From: Paenibacillus sp. UNC499MF
GTDB taxonomy: Bacteria > Bacillota > Bacilli > Paenibacillales > NBRC-103111
Assembly: GCF_900107975.1 (NCBI RefSeq)
Contig: NZ_FNVF01000003.1
Location: 439,155-503,154 of the forward strand
Direction: 5' to 3'
Length of the DNA stretch: 64,000 nt
This document shows, in pieces, positions 18,332 to 26,473 of the stretch; the first letter of the stretch is position 1; the number at the start of each line of letters is the position of its first letter. The notes below the pieces were generated by a model, which was not told the DNA's origin, searched no databases, and was given only the letters and a program-made list of their open reading frames with translations. Both the position numbers and the translations under genes were made by a program.

Positions 18332-18826
18332 TTACTCCGGCTTCACCAAGAACAGAGGCTGGCCGTACTCGACAAGTTGGCCGTTCTCGACCAGAATTTC
18401 AACGATTTCGCCTTTTACTTCCGCTTCGATCTCATTCATCAGCTTCATTGCTTCCACGATGCAGACGACCGATTTCTCGTTCACGTTAGAACCTTTCGAA
18501 ACAAACGGGGCAGATCCCGGAGAGGAAGCCTGGTAGAATGTGCCTACCATAGGCGATACGATTTTATGTAAGGTAGAATCCGATTCCTTCTGTTCATCCG
18601 CTTTCGGAGCTTCTGCTGCCACTTGTGCGGGAGCGCTTCCGGGTACCGCTTGAGCAATGGCGGGCGCGTACGTTTGCTGCACGGGAGCCGCCGTAACGAC
18701 TACGGACTCGGTTTTGTTAGGTTTGCGTATCGACAAACGCGCACCCTCGTTTTCAATTTCGAGTTCCTGCAGGGACGTCTGGTCCATTAGTTTCATTAAT
18801 TCTTTAATTTCGCTCAGCTTGAACAT
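18332..18826 (-). CDS. accB: Biotin carboxyl carrier protein of acetyl-CoA carboxylase
   Basis: This 164-residue carrier protein has an N-terminal helix [19 protein letters not shown], a long Ala/Pro/Gln-rich hinge (about residues 45-85), and a biotinyl domain with [15 protein letters not shown], in which Lys128 should carry biotin. The ATG at 18826 is 8 nt after AAGGAG. It heads the accB-accC pair and probably the whole downstream run. Confidence 0.97.
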   Translation of the reverse strand: MFKLSEIKELMKLMDQTSLQELEIENEGARLSIRKPNKTESVVVTAAPVQQTYAPAIAQAVPGSAPAQVAAEAPKADEQKESDSTLHKIVSPMVGTFYQASSPGSAPFVSKGSNVNEKSVVCIVEAMKLMNEIEAEVKGEIVEILVENGQLVEYGQPLFLVKPE

Positions 18827-18862
18827 CCATGTCACTCCTTCAAAAATGGTGAACCGATGCCG

Positions 18863-18883
18863 TAATACGACGTATGTATTATA
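18863..18883 (-). promoter_or_regulatory. Probable accB promoter with an overlapping inverted repeat
   Basis: On the minus strand a perfect TATAAT (18883-18878) stands about 50 bp before accB; no good -35 is visible. An inverted repeat TAATAC-7 bp-GTATTA overlaps this hexamer, so it could be an operator. It does not match the FapR site well. The regulator is unknown. Confidence 0.4.
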
Positions 18884-18894
18884 TCACAACCGCA

Positions 18895-18937
18895 AGAAAT
18901 GGAAAGAGTCCAGTTTGTCCGGACTCTTTCCATTTCT
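18895..18937. repeat. 17-bp perfect inverted repeat between spoIIIAH and accB
   Basis: AGAAATGGAAAGAGTCC (18895-18911) is repeated exactly inverted at 18921-18937 around a 9-nt loop. Its transcript would be a very stable hairpin, but neither side has a clean T-run. It probably ends or insulates spoIIIA transcription before the accB promoter. Confidence 0.6.
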
Positions 18938-18952
18938 GATAGCTATGGGGTT

Positions 18953-18986
18953 AAAGGCTTTCTCCCGGCCGAATTCCGGGCCTTTT
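18953..18986. terminator. Possible terminator after spoIIIAH
   Basis: Nested stems AAAGG/CCTTT and CCCGG/CCGGG surround GAATT within 45 bp of the spoIIIAH stop. The T6 run is on the plus side; the minus side has only a short T stretch, so termination of spoIIIA from this element alone is uncertain. Confidence 0.4.
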
Positions 18987-18996
18987 TTCCTGCCGC

Positions 18997-19773
18997 TTAC
19001 TTCACGTACTGGACCGAAATTTCGGGTCCGACCTTCAGTTCCTTCATCACGGTTTCCACGATGGAAACCGCCTGGCTTTTCTCGAGTTTATCCGACTGTA
19101 CGGTCACTTTCCACTTGCTTCCGTCCTGGGTCAGAACCGCGTTCGGGTAATCTTTGGAGAGAACGTCCTCCACATTCGTTACGCGCGTATTCGTATCCTC
19201 GATCTGCTGAAGCTCCTGCTGAGCTTTGCTCACCGCTTCGGAGGACTGATTTTTATCGGTGATGAGCGTCAGCAGCTCTTCGGTCTTCTTGGACAGGGCG
19301 TCCTGGCGGTCGAGCTGGAGCTTCGTGAGGTAGTCACGGCCGGATTTGCTGCTGGCCTGCGTCTGCTGGCTCACTTTGGCTTCCGCCGAAGCCGGAGCGG
19401 CCGCCGCATCTTTGCCGTCTTTCGACGCGGTCGCGTCCGTTTTCGTGTCCTGCGCCTTGGAATCGCCTGCCTTCGCTTCCGCTTTCACGTCGGTCTTGGC
19501 ATCGGTCTTGCCGTCAGTTTTGGCGTCGGCTGTCGCTTTCGTGTCGCCGGCTTTCGCATCGGCCGCTTTATCGGTGGCGGAAGCTTTACCCGCTTCGGCG
19601 ACGGCCTGCTCCGGGGATACCTGGCTCAGATCAATTTTCACTTCATCCGCTTTAGGAGCCGTGGAAGCGACATCCACCTTGCTGACATCCTCGGTGAACA
19701 GATAATAGGCGGACAGTACGACCATCAGGCTCAGCATGGAAACGAGCCATATTGTTTGTCTTTTGGCATTCAT
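18997..19773 (-). CDS. spoIIIAH: Stage III sporulation protein AH (feeding-tube subunit)
   Basis: SpoIIIAH of the mother cell pairs with forespore SpoIIQ across the intermembrane space. One transmembrane helix (about residues 7-25) precedes a YscJ/FliF-like C-terminal domain (about 145-258) ending VGPEISVQYVK. Residues about 58-142 form a Lys/Ala/Asp/Thr-rich linker (repeats such as KADAKAGDTKA), making the protein 258 residues against about 218 in B. subtilis. It is the last gene of the spoIIIA operon. Confidence 0.95.
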   Translation of the reverse strand: MNAKRQTIWLVSMLSLMVVLSAYYLFTEDVSKVDVASTAPKADEVKIDLSQVSPEQAVAEAGKASATDKAADAKAGDTKATADAKTDGKTDAKTDVKAEAKAGDSKAQDTKTDATASKDGKDAAAAPASAEAKVSQQTQASSKSGRDYLTKLQLDRQDALSKKTEELLTLITDKNQSSEAVSKAQQELQQIEDTNTRVTNVEDVLSKDYPNAVLTQDGSKWKVTVQSDKLEKSQAVSIVETVMKELKVGPEISVQYVK

Positions 19774-19902
19774 AGAATAATTCCTCCTAACGGATTAATA
19801 AGTAATGGGATTGCCGCACACGGCTTTACATGCTGCTTGATTTGCTGCCTTACTTGCTAGCTTACTTATGCCGGAATGCCTGGGCTTTCTTGCAAAGCCC
19901 CG

Positions 19903-20544
19903 CTATTCGGCTGTTTTTCTCGGGAGAATGGAGATCCGGTGAACCGGAACGTCGATGCCCCGGGCGACGGCTTCGATCATCATCTTCTTGACGGTAAGAT
20001 CTTCGGCCCCTTTGGCGACTACGAGCACTCCGCTCACTTTGGGTTTAATCGTCTTGACGACAAGGGGCTGCTGATCGCCCGACACCTGATAAAGCACGAC
20101 TTTGCCTTCCTTCGTAACCTGGGAAATATTCCGGTTCGCGCCGTTCGTATCTTTTTCCGTCGTCAGCTGCTGGTTTTCCTTCGAATCCTTCTCCACGACG
20201 ATTTCTTCCGTAGATTCAATCGTAATCAGCACTTCCACATCCCCCACGCCGACTACTTTGCGGAGGATATCCCTGAGCCGGGATTCGTAGGCTTCCTCGT
20301 ATTCCCGGAAAGGCGTTTTGTCCTTGGCCGCTCCGCCTATAAACGTTTCTTTGCCCGGCTGGGACAAAGGGGACGCCCGGCTGTCGCCGGCGGGTTCCAC
20401 TTCTTTGAAATTGAGAAACGAGCTTAAAATCATCAAGGCGGCACCGACCAGACCGAGCAGTACAATCCAAAGAAAGGAATTGGAACGTTTGCCGTCCTCG
20501 CCTGTCCCGAACCATTTACTCCTCCACTGCTTCCAAGAGCCCAT
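19903..20544 (-). CDS. spoIIIAG: Stage III sporulation protein AG (ring-forming)
   Basis: SpoIIIAG forms a large ring in the intermembrane space in the B. subtilis complex. A transmembrane helix spans about residues 24-43. The ring-building domain follows, with YESRLRDILRKVVGVGDVEVLITIESTEE and a C-terminal VVAKGAEDLTVKKMMIEAVARGIDVPVHRISILP. The length of 213 residues is normal. A 129-bp gap separates it from spoIIIAH. Confidence 0.96.
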   Translation of the reverse strand: MGSWKQWRSKWFGTGEDGKRSNSFLWIVLLGLVGAALMILSSFLNFKEVEPAGDSRASPLSQPGKETFIGGAAKDKTPFREYEEAYESRLRDILRKVVGVGDVEVLITIESTEEIVVEKDSKENQQLTTEKDTNGANRNISQVTKEGKVVLYQVSGDQQPLVVKTIKPKVSGVLVVAKGAEDLTVKKMMIEAVARGIDVPVHRISILPRKTAE

Positions 20545-20587
20545 CCGCTCACCTCACCATCGCTCCCTGCCGCTTCTTCTGGTTTTC

Positions 20588-21382
20588 CTAAAGCTTCGAC
20601 TTTTCCTTCGTCCATTGCACCGAAATGTGAGACGGGTCAACCTTCCAGCCAAGCTCTGCGGCCTTGGCGAGCTTCTCCTCCGCTGCCCGCTGCGCCGGGG
20701 TCGGCTGCTCCCCGGTCTGTGCGGCAACGGCACCGTCGCCCGGGCCGCTTGGGCCGCCGATGCGGACATCCACGGGCGCCACGGAGGCGATGGGCGCGAC
20801 CGGCTTTACCGGCCCCATGCCGGATGCTCCGGCCTCACCCGCGAGGGCGCCGCTGCTGGCGTCCGGTGCCGCAGCCGCAGGTGCCGCGTCGTCCAGCGTC
20901 AGCTCGACGCTGGCCACCGATGCGGCGCCCTGCCCGTCCACCGCCGCCTTCACCCGGATGTCCCGGATGAGATAAGGCGTTTCCTTCTGCAGCGTCTGCC
21001 TCATCTCGGCGGCCAGCTTCTCTTCCAGCAGGCGGACGGCCTGCTCCCGGCTGCCGGCCTGAAGCCGGTCCGACTGCTCCATGACCGCCTGAAGCGATGC
21101 CGGCTGGCCGGGAGGTCCGACCCCTGCGGGTGCCTGACGTCCGCCGGCCGCCCCGGCGCTCCCAAGCTGCTGCCCCTGCTGAGCCTCGGCGAGAAGCCGT
21201 GCCGGGTCCCAGCTTTTGCGGGTCAACTGCAGCAGGGGCGAAAGAAGCGTCAGCAGGATGAACAGGCTCATCGCCGTCCGGACATACCGCTGCATCTTGT
21301 TCGTCGGGAGCATCAGCTCGATAAAAGCGGCGAGCAGAATCAGGGCGACGACCGTCTTGAGCCAACCGCCTAGCCAATCCAC
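20588..21382 (-). CDS. spoIIIAF: Stage III sporulation protein AF, with Ala/Gly/Pro-rich inserts
   Basis: Two N-terminal membrane helices (about 7-24 and 32-52) lead to an intermembrane-space ring-building-like domain (about residues 98-165 and 233-264, ending WKVDPSHISVQWTKEKSKL). At 264 residues it is longer than the 206 of B. subtilis. The surplus is two low-complexity stretches, about 70-96 and 165-232, made of Ala, Gly, Pro and Val. The GTG start follows AAGGAGG. The high GC of this part yields many spurious overlapping frames. Confidence 0.93.
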   Translation of the reverse strand: MDWLGGWLKTVVALILLAAFIELMLPTNKMQRYVRTAMSLFILLTLLSPLLQLTRKSWDPARLLAEAQQGQQLGSAGAAGGRQAPAGVGPPGQPASLQAVMEQSDRLQAGSREQAVRLLEEKLAAEMRQTLQKETPYLIRDIRVKAAVDGQGAASVASVELTLDDAAPAAAAPDASSGALAGEAGASGMGPVKPVAPIASVAPVDVRIGGPSGPGDGAVAAQTGEQPTPAQRAAEEKLAKAAELGWKVDPSHISVQWTKEKSKL

Positions 21383-21523
21383 GGGGCAAGCCTCCTTCTT
21401 AGGCGAGCAAGCTCCCGTCCGGCAGCTCCAGGTTGTTTGAGCTTGTTCGCCTATGCTTGTATATATTCGTCAACATTTCGGGATATGCCAATTTTTTGAC
21501 GGATGCTTACGGGTCCTGCCTGC

Positions 21524-22723
21524 CTAGCGCACCATTACGGCGATATTCCCGGCCGTTATCATAATCGTGAGGGCAAGGAAAAACATGAGGCCGACGGCCG
21601 ACAAGGCGGCGAACACATACACCATGCTCTTGCCGATCGTGGACAGACAGGCGATGATGGGGCTGTCACCCAAAGGCTGCATGACGGCCGCACTAATGTG
21701 GTAGATCAGGGCCAGCACCAAAATTTTGATCGCCGGAAACGCGCAAAGCAGAATCACGATGACGACTCCGGTCAGGCCGACCGCATTTTTCACAAGCAGC
21801 GAGGCTCCCAGCACCGTCTCCGTCGCGTCCGAGAACAGTCTGCCGACAATCGGGATAAAATTGCCCGCGATATACTTCGCGGTTCGCAGCGTTACGCCGT
21901 CGGTTACGGCCCCCATGCTCCCCTGCACGGAAATGACGCCCAGAAACACGGTCACGAATACCCCGAGCGTACCGATGGCGATTTTCTGGAGAAGTTTTGC
22001 CAGTTGGGTCACTTTATACTTGTCCGTCATGGAACTGACGATATGGAGAACAGCCGAGAAGAACAGCAGCGGAAAGACGAATACATAGATGACCGTGCCG
22101 ATGGTATGGATCATGAACACAATCAGGGGATGCAAAATGGCCACCGACGTGATTCCCCCCGAAGAAGCGAGCAGAGACAGCAGAAGGGGCATGAGGGCGA
22201 TCATAAACTGAATCATGGACGAAATCGCTCCGTTGGCATACTCGATAGCTACCTGAAAGCTGTTCACCGCTATAATCAAGAGCACCAGATAAGACACGAC
22301 AAAGGCGACCTTGCTGACATTGTTGCGTTCAAACGAGCTTTGCAGCGTCTCCAGCAGCATGCTGAATACGGTAAGAATCACAATCGACACAAGCAGCTTT
22401 CCATTGACCACTATTTCGTGAAAAAGATATTTTAGCGCCCCTTTCCACAAGTTGGAGAAATCGAACGCTTTCGTCCCGGTGATCAGATCGGAAAAGCTCG
22501 GAGGCCGGTTTTCGGGAAAATAGCCTCCGTAATCTTTCATAAGCTTGTCCCAGAACTTCTCGACAGACGCCGTATCGAGCTGGTTCGTCTGTTCTTTAAC
22601 AAGCGTATCGATCGGGTTGACGGGATTTTGACTTTGCGCCCCCGTGTGGCTGAGAAAGCCTAAGAATAGTGCGACGAATAAGACAAGTATTGTCCACGTC
22701 CTTTGCGGCATCTGCTGCGCCAA
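21524..22723 (-). CDS. spoIIIAE: Stage III sporulation protein AE (polytopic membrane subunit)
   Basis: SpoIIIAE is the largest membrane protein of the channel complex. An N-terminal hydrophobic, signal-like segment (about 9-27) and then a soluble stretch with DKLMKDYGGYFPENRPPSFSDL precede about seven transmembrane helices between 95 and 395. The length of 399 residues is typical. A TTG start with GGGAG upstream is used; the ATG at codon 5 is an alternative. A 141-bp gap separates it from spoIIIAF. Confidence 0.96.
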   Translation of the reverse strand: MAQQMPQRTWTILVLFVALFLGFLSHTGAQSQNPVNPIDTLVKEQTNQLDTASVEKFWDKLMKDYGGYFPENRPPSFSDLITGTKAFDFSNLWKGALKYLFHEIVVNGKLLVSIVILTVFSMLLETLQSSFERNNVSKVAFVVSYLVLLIIAVNSFQVAIEYANGAISSMIQFMIALMPLLLSLLASSGGITSVAILHPLIVFMIHTIGTVIYVFVFPLLFFSAVLHIVSSMTDKYKVTQLAKLLQKIAIGTLGVFVTVFLGVISVQGSMGAVTDGVTLRTAKYIAGNFIPIVGRLFSDATETVLGASLLVKNAVGLTGVVIVILLCAFPAIKILVLALIYHISAAVMQPLGDSPIIACLSTIGKSMVYVFAALSAVGLMFFLALTIMITAGNIAVMVR

Positions 22724-22774
22724 TGCTCTCCACTCCCTATCCGGTCCAGCTCCCGTTCAGGCTTGTCCCGTTGT

Positions 22775-23167
22775 TCAGGCGGCCGGAAACAGTTTAATCA
22801 CGGTTTCGATAATGACGGTAATAATCGGAATGGCCATGACCATAATGAGAATCTTGCCGGAGAGCTCGATTTTCGAAGCGATCGATTCCTGCCCCGCATC
22901 CCTTACGATCTGCGCACCGAATTCCGCTATGTACGCGATGCCGATGATTTTGAGGATCGTTTTCAAAAACACCATGTTGACGCCGGACTGCTGCGCCAGA
23001 TTATGGAGCACTTCGATGACCGAAGCGATTTTGCCGACCAGAAAAAGAAAAATCAGAATGCCCGTAAACGCCGCCAGCAGGAAAGCGAACATCGGCTTCT
23101 GTTCCTTGATAATGAGGATGAGGACAGTGGCGATCAGGCCGAGTCCGACGATTTGAATAATCTCCAC
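22775..23167 (-). CDS. spoIIIAD: Stage III sporulation protein AD
   Basis: This 130-residue membrane protein of four predicted helices starts MEIIQIVGLGLIATVLILIIKEQKP and matches SpoIIIAD of the mother-cell complex. The GTG start follows GGAGGGATGAC. It is 10 bp from spoIIIAC, which has a related two-helix sequence. Confidence 0.96.
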   Translation of the reverse strand: MEIIQIVGLGLIATVLILIIKEQKPMFAFLLAAFTGILIFLFLVGKIASVIEVLHNLAQQSGVNMVFLKTILKIIGIAYIAEFGAQIVRDAGQESIASKIELSGKILIMVMAIPIITVIIETVIKLFPAA

Positions 23168-23177
23168 GTCATCCCTC

Positions 23178-23381
23178 CTACTGGAACAAAAAGATGGTTT
23201 TGATTTCCTGGAACAAATTATCGAGCAGCCTGACCACCATAAACAGCACGACGACGAAACCGATGACCGTTACCCAATGGGCCATGTCTTCTTTCCCCAT
23301 CTGCTTCAGCACCGTATGGATCATGGCGATAATAATCCCGATTCCGGCGATCTGAAAAATGGCGTTTACATCTACGTTCAT
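23178..23381 (-). CDS. spoIIIAC: Stage III sporulation protein AC
   Basis: This small two-helix membrane protein begins MNVDVNAIFQIAGIGIIIAM and ends LFQEIKTIFLFQ. The start at 23381 gives 67 residues and aligns with B. subtilis SpoIIIAC (68). An in-frame GTG three codons earlier is also possible. It works in the spoIIIA-encoded complex at the engulfment membrane. Confidence 0.95.
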   Translation of the reverse strand: MNVDVNAIFQIAGIGIIIAMIHTVLKQMGKEDMAHWVTVIGFVVVLFMVVRLLDNLFQEIKTIFLFQ

Positions 23382-23396
23382 GCTCGGCACCCCACT

Positions 23397-23918
23397 TTAA
23401 TACATCAAAATAACGATCAATGCTCCCACCAGCACGCCCAGGCTTTTCCACATCGCTTCATAGCGCTTCTGCTCTTCCGCAGCCGTTGTCTCTTCGGCCT
23501 GGAGCTGAAGAACCGACAGGCGCAGATGCTTGGCCTGATCGGTACGGTCGCTGGCCCCGAGCGTCTGCCCGAGCCGGAGGACGACCTGCAGCTCGGCCGG
23601 TTTCATCGCGGAGTTCCGCCAGCCGTGCTGCACAGCGTCGCGCCAGATGGCGCTCAGCGTGTCGTCTTGCGGCTCCGACAGGCGGTCCGCCAACTCGCGG
23701 AACACGCCCGCCAAAGGCGCCCGCGTCTGCCCGCTCAGCGTTGCCATCGCATCGGGCAATGGCGTCGAGCCGTAGACGATTTCGGTTTCCAGCCGCTGGA
23801 GCGCCTGAATCACTTCCCGGATCTGCTGCGGCCGTCTCCGGTACCTTCTCGCTTTGGCGAATCCGAAGCCAGCTCCGGCTCCGAGCACGAGAGCGGCTCC
23901 CGCAAGTTTGATCCACAT
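23397..23918 (-). CDS. spoIIIAB: Stage III sporulation protein AB
   Basis: SpoIIIAB (173 residues from the ATG at 23918) has one N-terminal membrane helix (about 3-21) and a helical cytoplasmic domain with QQIREVIQALQRLETEIVYG and LGASDRTDQAKHLRLS, then a C-terminal hydrophobic segment. It resembles GspF-like proteins of type II secretion and pairs with the ATPase SpoIIIAA, whose stop lies 4 bp upstream. Confidence 0.95.
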   Translation of the reverse strand: MWIKLAGAALVLGAGAGFGFAKARRYRRRPQQIREVIQALQRLETEIVYGSTPLPDAMATLSGQTRAPLAGVFRELADRLSEPQDDTLSAIWRDAVQHGWRNSAMKPAELQVVLRLGQTLGASDRTDQAKHLRLSVLQLQAEETTAAEEQKRYEAMWKSLGVLVGALIVILMY

Positions 23919-23922
23919 CGCT

Positions 23923-25146
23923 TCATCCCCTTCCGCCGGTTGAAAATATAGTGTTCCAACCGCCTGCCTTCTCCGCGGCCGGAGTACGGTATGCACCGAA
24001 GACGGCAAGCTGGCGGCCTTCCCCGTCCAGCACGTGCACGAGGCGCCCGCCCGCGGCCGAGCGGCCGAGAATCACATAGCGGCCGAAAACGCCGCTTTCG
24101 AAAAGCCCCCCGAGGGCGGGTCTTCGCTTGACATCGTCCAGGTCCCGGCCGTGAGCCGTGGCGATGACCCGGATTCCCGCATGAAGGGCCTCGCGGATAG
24201 CCTCGGCATCTTCATAGCGTCCGATCTCGTCCACGATCAGCACCTCCGGAGACATCGAGCGGATCATCATCATCATGCCCTCCGCTTTCGGGCAGGCGTC
24301 CAGCACATCGGTGCGCGGCCCCAGGTCGAATCGCGGCACCCCGCGCTCGGAAGCGGCGATTTCGGAGCGCTCGTCGACGATGCCGACTTTCCAGCCATTG
24401 CTCCTCCGCGGGGTCTCCCGCGCGGCGCACGGGCGGGCGGGATCCGGGTTCCTCGCAGCGGATCCGGCACCGGAAAACGGGTTCCCGGCTCCTCCCACTC
24501 CGCCCGGCAAGCCCGGGCCGCCGCTAGTGCCGGCACGGGAACCGCCGCCGGGAGAGGCACCGGTCCCGCCGGGACCGCCCTCGCAGCCCGCTGCCGGCAA
24601 ACACGCTTCCCCGCTGCTGATCAGCCGCGCCAGATCGCGGATCAGCGTCGTTTTCCCCAGCTGGGGAGGCGAAATCAGAAGCGTATGGTGAACGCTTCCC
24701 GACTCCGGATCGAGCAGATGAGGAAGCACCGGTTTACCGGCTCCGGGCAGTTCCCTCGCGATCCGGATGTTAAACGAGCCGACATCGCGAATATGTTTGA
24801 CGCTTCCCCCTTCGAGGACGACCCGTCCCGCCAGCCCTACCCGGTGACCGCCCGGAATGGTAATATAACCGCGCTTCAGTTCTTCCTCGAAAGAGTAGAA
24901 GGAATGACGGGTCAACAGTTCGAGCAGAGTTTTGCACTCTTCACGGGACGGCCTGTACGCCCGCGAGGCTTCGGTGTCCGGCAGACCATCCCGCGTAACG
25001 AACGCGCAGCTCCGGTCAAATACGATCTCCAGGGGACGGTCCTGACGGATCCGGATTTCTTCCAGCTCCGCGCGCAAATGCTCAGGCAGGGATTCCAGTA
25101 CCCCCCGTATGGAAGCGGGCAGATGGGCGAATACGGACGCAAGCAC
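23923..25146 (-). CDS. spoIIIAA: Stage III sporulation protein AA (ATPase), with a Gly/Pro-rich insert
   Basis: SpoIIIAA is the secretion-type ATPase of the feeding-tube complex, acting in the mother-cell cytoplasm. The GTG start follows GGAGGTGAG. A nucleotide loop SPPQLGKTT lies at 159-167 and Walker B VLIVDEIGR at 302-310, followed by VIATAHGRDLDD. Between them, residues about 181-249 are a Gly/Pro/Ala-rich segment absent from the roughly 307-residue B. subtilis protein, bringing this one to 407. The reading frame is open throughout and the conserved GWKVGIVDERSEIA resumes right after it. The first Gly of the P-loop is Ser here. Confidence 0.95.
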   Translation of the reverse strand: MLASVFAHLPASIRGVLESLPEHLRAELEEIRIRQDRPLEIVFDRSCAFVTRDGLPDTEASRAYRPSREECKTLLELLTRHSFYSFEEELKRGYITIPGGHRVGLAGRVVLEGGSVKHIRDVGSFNIRIARELPGAGKPVLPHLLDPESGSVHHTLLISPPQLGKTTLIRDLARLISSGEACLPAAGCEGGPGGTGASPGGGSRAGTSGGPGLPGGVGGAGNPFSGAGSAARNPDPARPCAARETPRRSNGWKVGIVDERSEIAASERGVPRFDLGPRTDVLDACPKAEGMMMMIRSMSPEVLIVDEIGRYEDAEAIREALHAGIRVIATAHGRDLDDVKRRPALGGLFESGVFGRYVILGRSAAGGRLVHVLDGEGRQLAVFGAYRTPAAEKAGGWNTIFSTGGRG

Positions 25147-25182
25147 AGCCTCACCTCCGGAATGTCTTGTCCTTTGTCTTTA

Positions 25183-25208
25183 TATGTATGTCCCGGTGCA
25201 GTGAATAT
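25183..25208 (-). promoter_or_regulatory. sigma-E promoter of the spoIIIA operon
   Basis: The minus strand carries ATATT (25208-25204), 13 bp, then CATACATA (25190-25183), a close match to the mother-cell sigma-E consensus (ATATT, CATACAnT). It lies 37 bp before the spoIIIAA GTG. spoIIIA is a known sigma-E operon in B. subtilis. Confidence 0.8.
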
Positions 25209-25214
25209 GTCGGT

Positions 25215-25481
25215 TTACTTTTTGAGGATGCCGATAAAAATGCAGCTGACGCCGGCCACGACCCAGAGCATTTTGCCGAACGAAAGTTTCTCCGCAATCC
25301 CGACAAGTCCGACGGTAGTCGTCGCCAGAAGAATCAGCGGCCCCGCCATGGCAAGGCCCGTATTGACGAGAAGCGCTTTTTCGATCTGGTTGAAGCGGAG
25401 CATCAGCAGCGCCGCAATAATTTCCAGCGAACCCGACAACAGGCGCAAGGACGCCATAGTGAGCACGATTTTGTTGATCAC
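25215..25481 (-). CDS. yqhV: YqhV family membrane protein (DUF2619)
   Basis: This 88-residue protein has three hydrophobic segments and begins MINKIVLTMASLRLLSGSLE. The start is GTG at 25481, about 10 nt after AAAGGAGAG; longer in-frame starts would add atypical sequence. yqhV lies just upstream of spoIIIAA in B. subtilis too. The function is unknown; a sporulation link is suggested by position only. Confidence 0.85.
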   Translation of the reverse strand: MINKIVLTMASLRLLSGSLEIIAALLMLRFNQIEKALLVNTGLAMAGPLILLATTTVGLVGIAEKLSFGKMLWVVAGVSCIFIGILKK

Positions 25482-25627
25482 AGCCGTCACCTCTCCTTTT
25501 TCAGAGCTATTCGATTCACCATATGCGGGCCTGTCTGATTTTAGGCATACCCGGCACCTACCCAGAAACGGCCGCATAAGATGACTACGAAATTTACTCC
25601 ACCGGAAAGTACTGAGGTGAGGACGTT

Positions 25628-26473
25628 ATGGAAGAGTCTTCTTGCAAAAAGTGGCATCCGATTCTCGCCGATCCGACAGGGTGCCGGCAAAGAAAACCCC
25701 GAACACTCGGAAAAACGATGGTTATGGACAAAGGCCTCGGCCTGAACGCCTACGACGATTTGCTGCAGGCCGCCGGAGAACATGTGGATTATATAAAGCT
25801 GGGCTTCGGCACTTCCCCGCTCTATCCGCGGGAACTGCTCCGGCACAAGATCGAACGTGCGAAAGCTTTGGGGATCGATATCTATCCGGGCGGCACATTT
25901 CTGGAGGTGGCGGTCCAGGAAGGACTTATTTCGTCTTATTTCGACACGGTCGCGGCGATGGGTTTCACTTGTGTCGAAATATCGGACGGCACGATCGAGC
26001 TGGACCGGAGTATCCGCAGCGAGCTGATCGTCCGGGGGATTGAAGCCGGACTTAAAGTAGTCACGGAGTATGGCAAAAAATGCTGGGGCTCTTCGGTAGA
26101 AGCGGATGCGCTGGTCGCTACGGTAACCGGGGATGCGGAGATGGGCGCGGAGCTCGTTACGATCGAAGCCCGGGAATCCGGGGTGGGGGTCGGCATCTTC
26201 GACGAGAACGGCGCCTGCAAGGATGAGGAGCTTAACGGGGTTCTCCGCTCGGTTCCAAGCCCGGATATTCTCCTCTGGGAGGCTCCGCTCAAAAATCAGC
26301 AGATTCATCTGCTGGAGCTGCTGGGGCCTGACGTCCACCTCGGCAATGTCGCTCCGGCCGATGTGATCGCTCTGGAGGCGCTACGCCGCGGCCTGCGGTC
26401 CGACACGTTCCATTTCGGCGCAAAGCTCAGGAAAAGCCGACGGGAAGAAGGCGCCGAAGTCCATGCGGATTGA
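25628..26473 (+). CDS. comA: Phosphosulfolactate synthase (ComA/YitD family)
   Basis: This enzyme adds sulfite to phosphoenolpyruvate to give (2R)-phospho-3-sulfolactate. The TIM-barrel sequence is clear: KTMVMDKGLGLNAYDDLL, DYIKLGFGTSPLYP, DIYPGGTFLEVAV, GFTCVEISDGTIEL and VTEYGKKCWGS, with a C-terminal HLGNVAPADVIALEALRRGLRSDTF. A GAGGTGAGG site precedes the ATG. It overlaps comB by 11 bp. In B. subtilis the homologues (yitD, yitC) make sulfolactate that accumulates in spores; in methanogens they serve coenzyme M synthesis. Confidence 0.93.
   Translation: MEESSCKKWHPILADPTGCRQRKPRTLGKTMVMDKGLGLNAYDDLLQAAGEHVDYIKLGFGTSPLYPRELLRHKIERAKALGIDIYPGGTFLEVAVQEGLISSYFDTVAAMGFTCVEISDGTIELDRSIRSELIVRGIEAGLKVVTEYGKKCWGSSVEADALVATVTGDAEMGAELVTIEARESGVGVGIFDENGACKDEELNGVLRSVPSPDILLWEAPLKNQQIHLLELLGPDVHLGNVAPADVIALEALRRGLRSDTFHFGAKLRKSRREEGAEVHAD

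Noticed and set aside
24034-25584. 516-codon plus-strand frame opposite spoIIIAA and yqhV
   Set aside because: It crosses two conserved genes and the sigma-E promoter on the other strand; composition is typical of an antisense GC frame.
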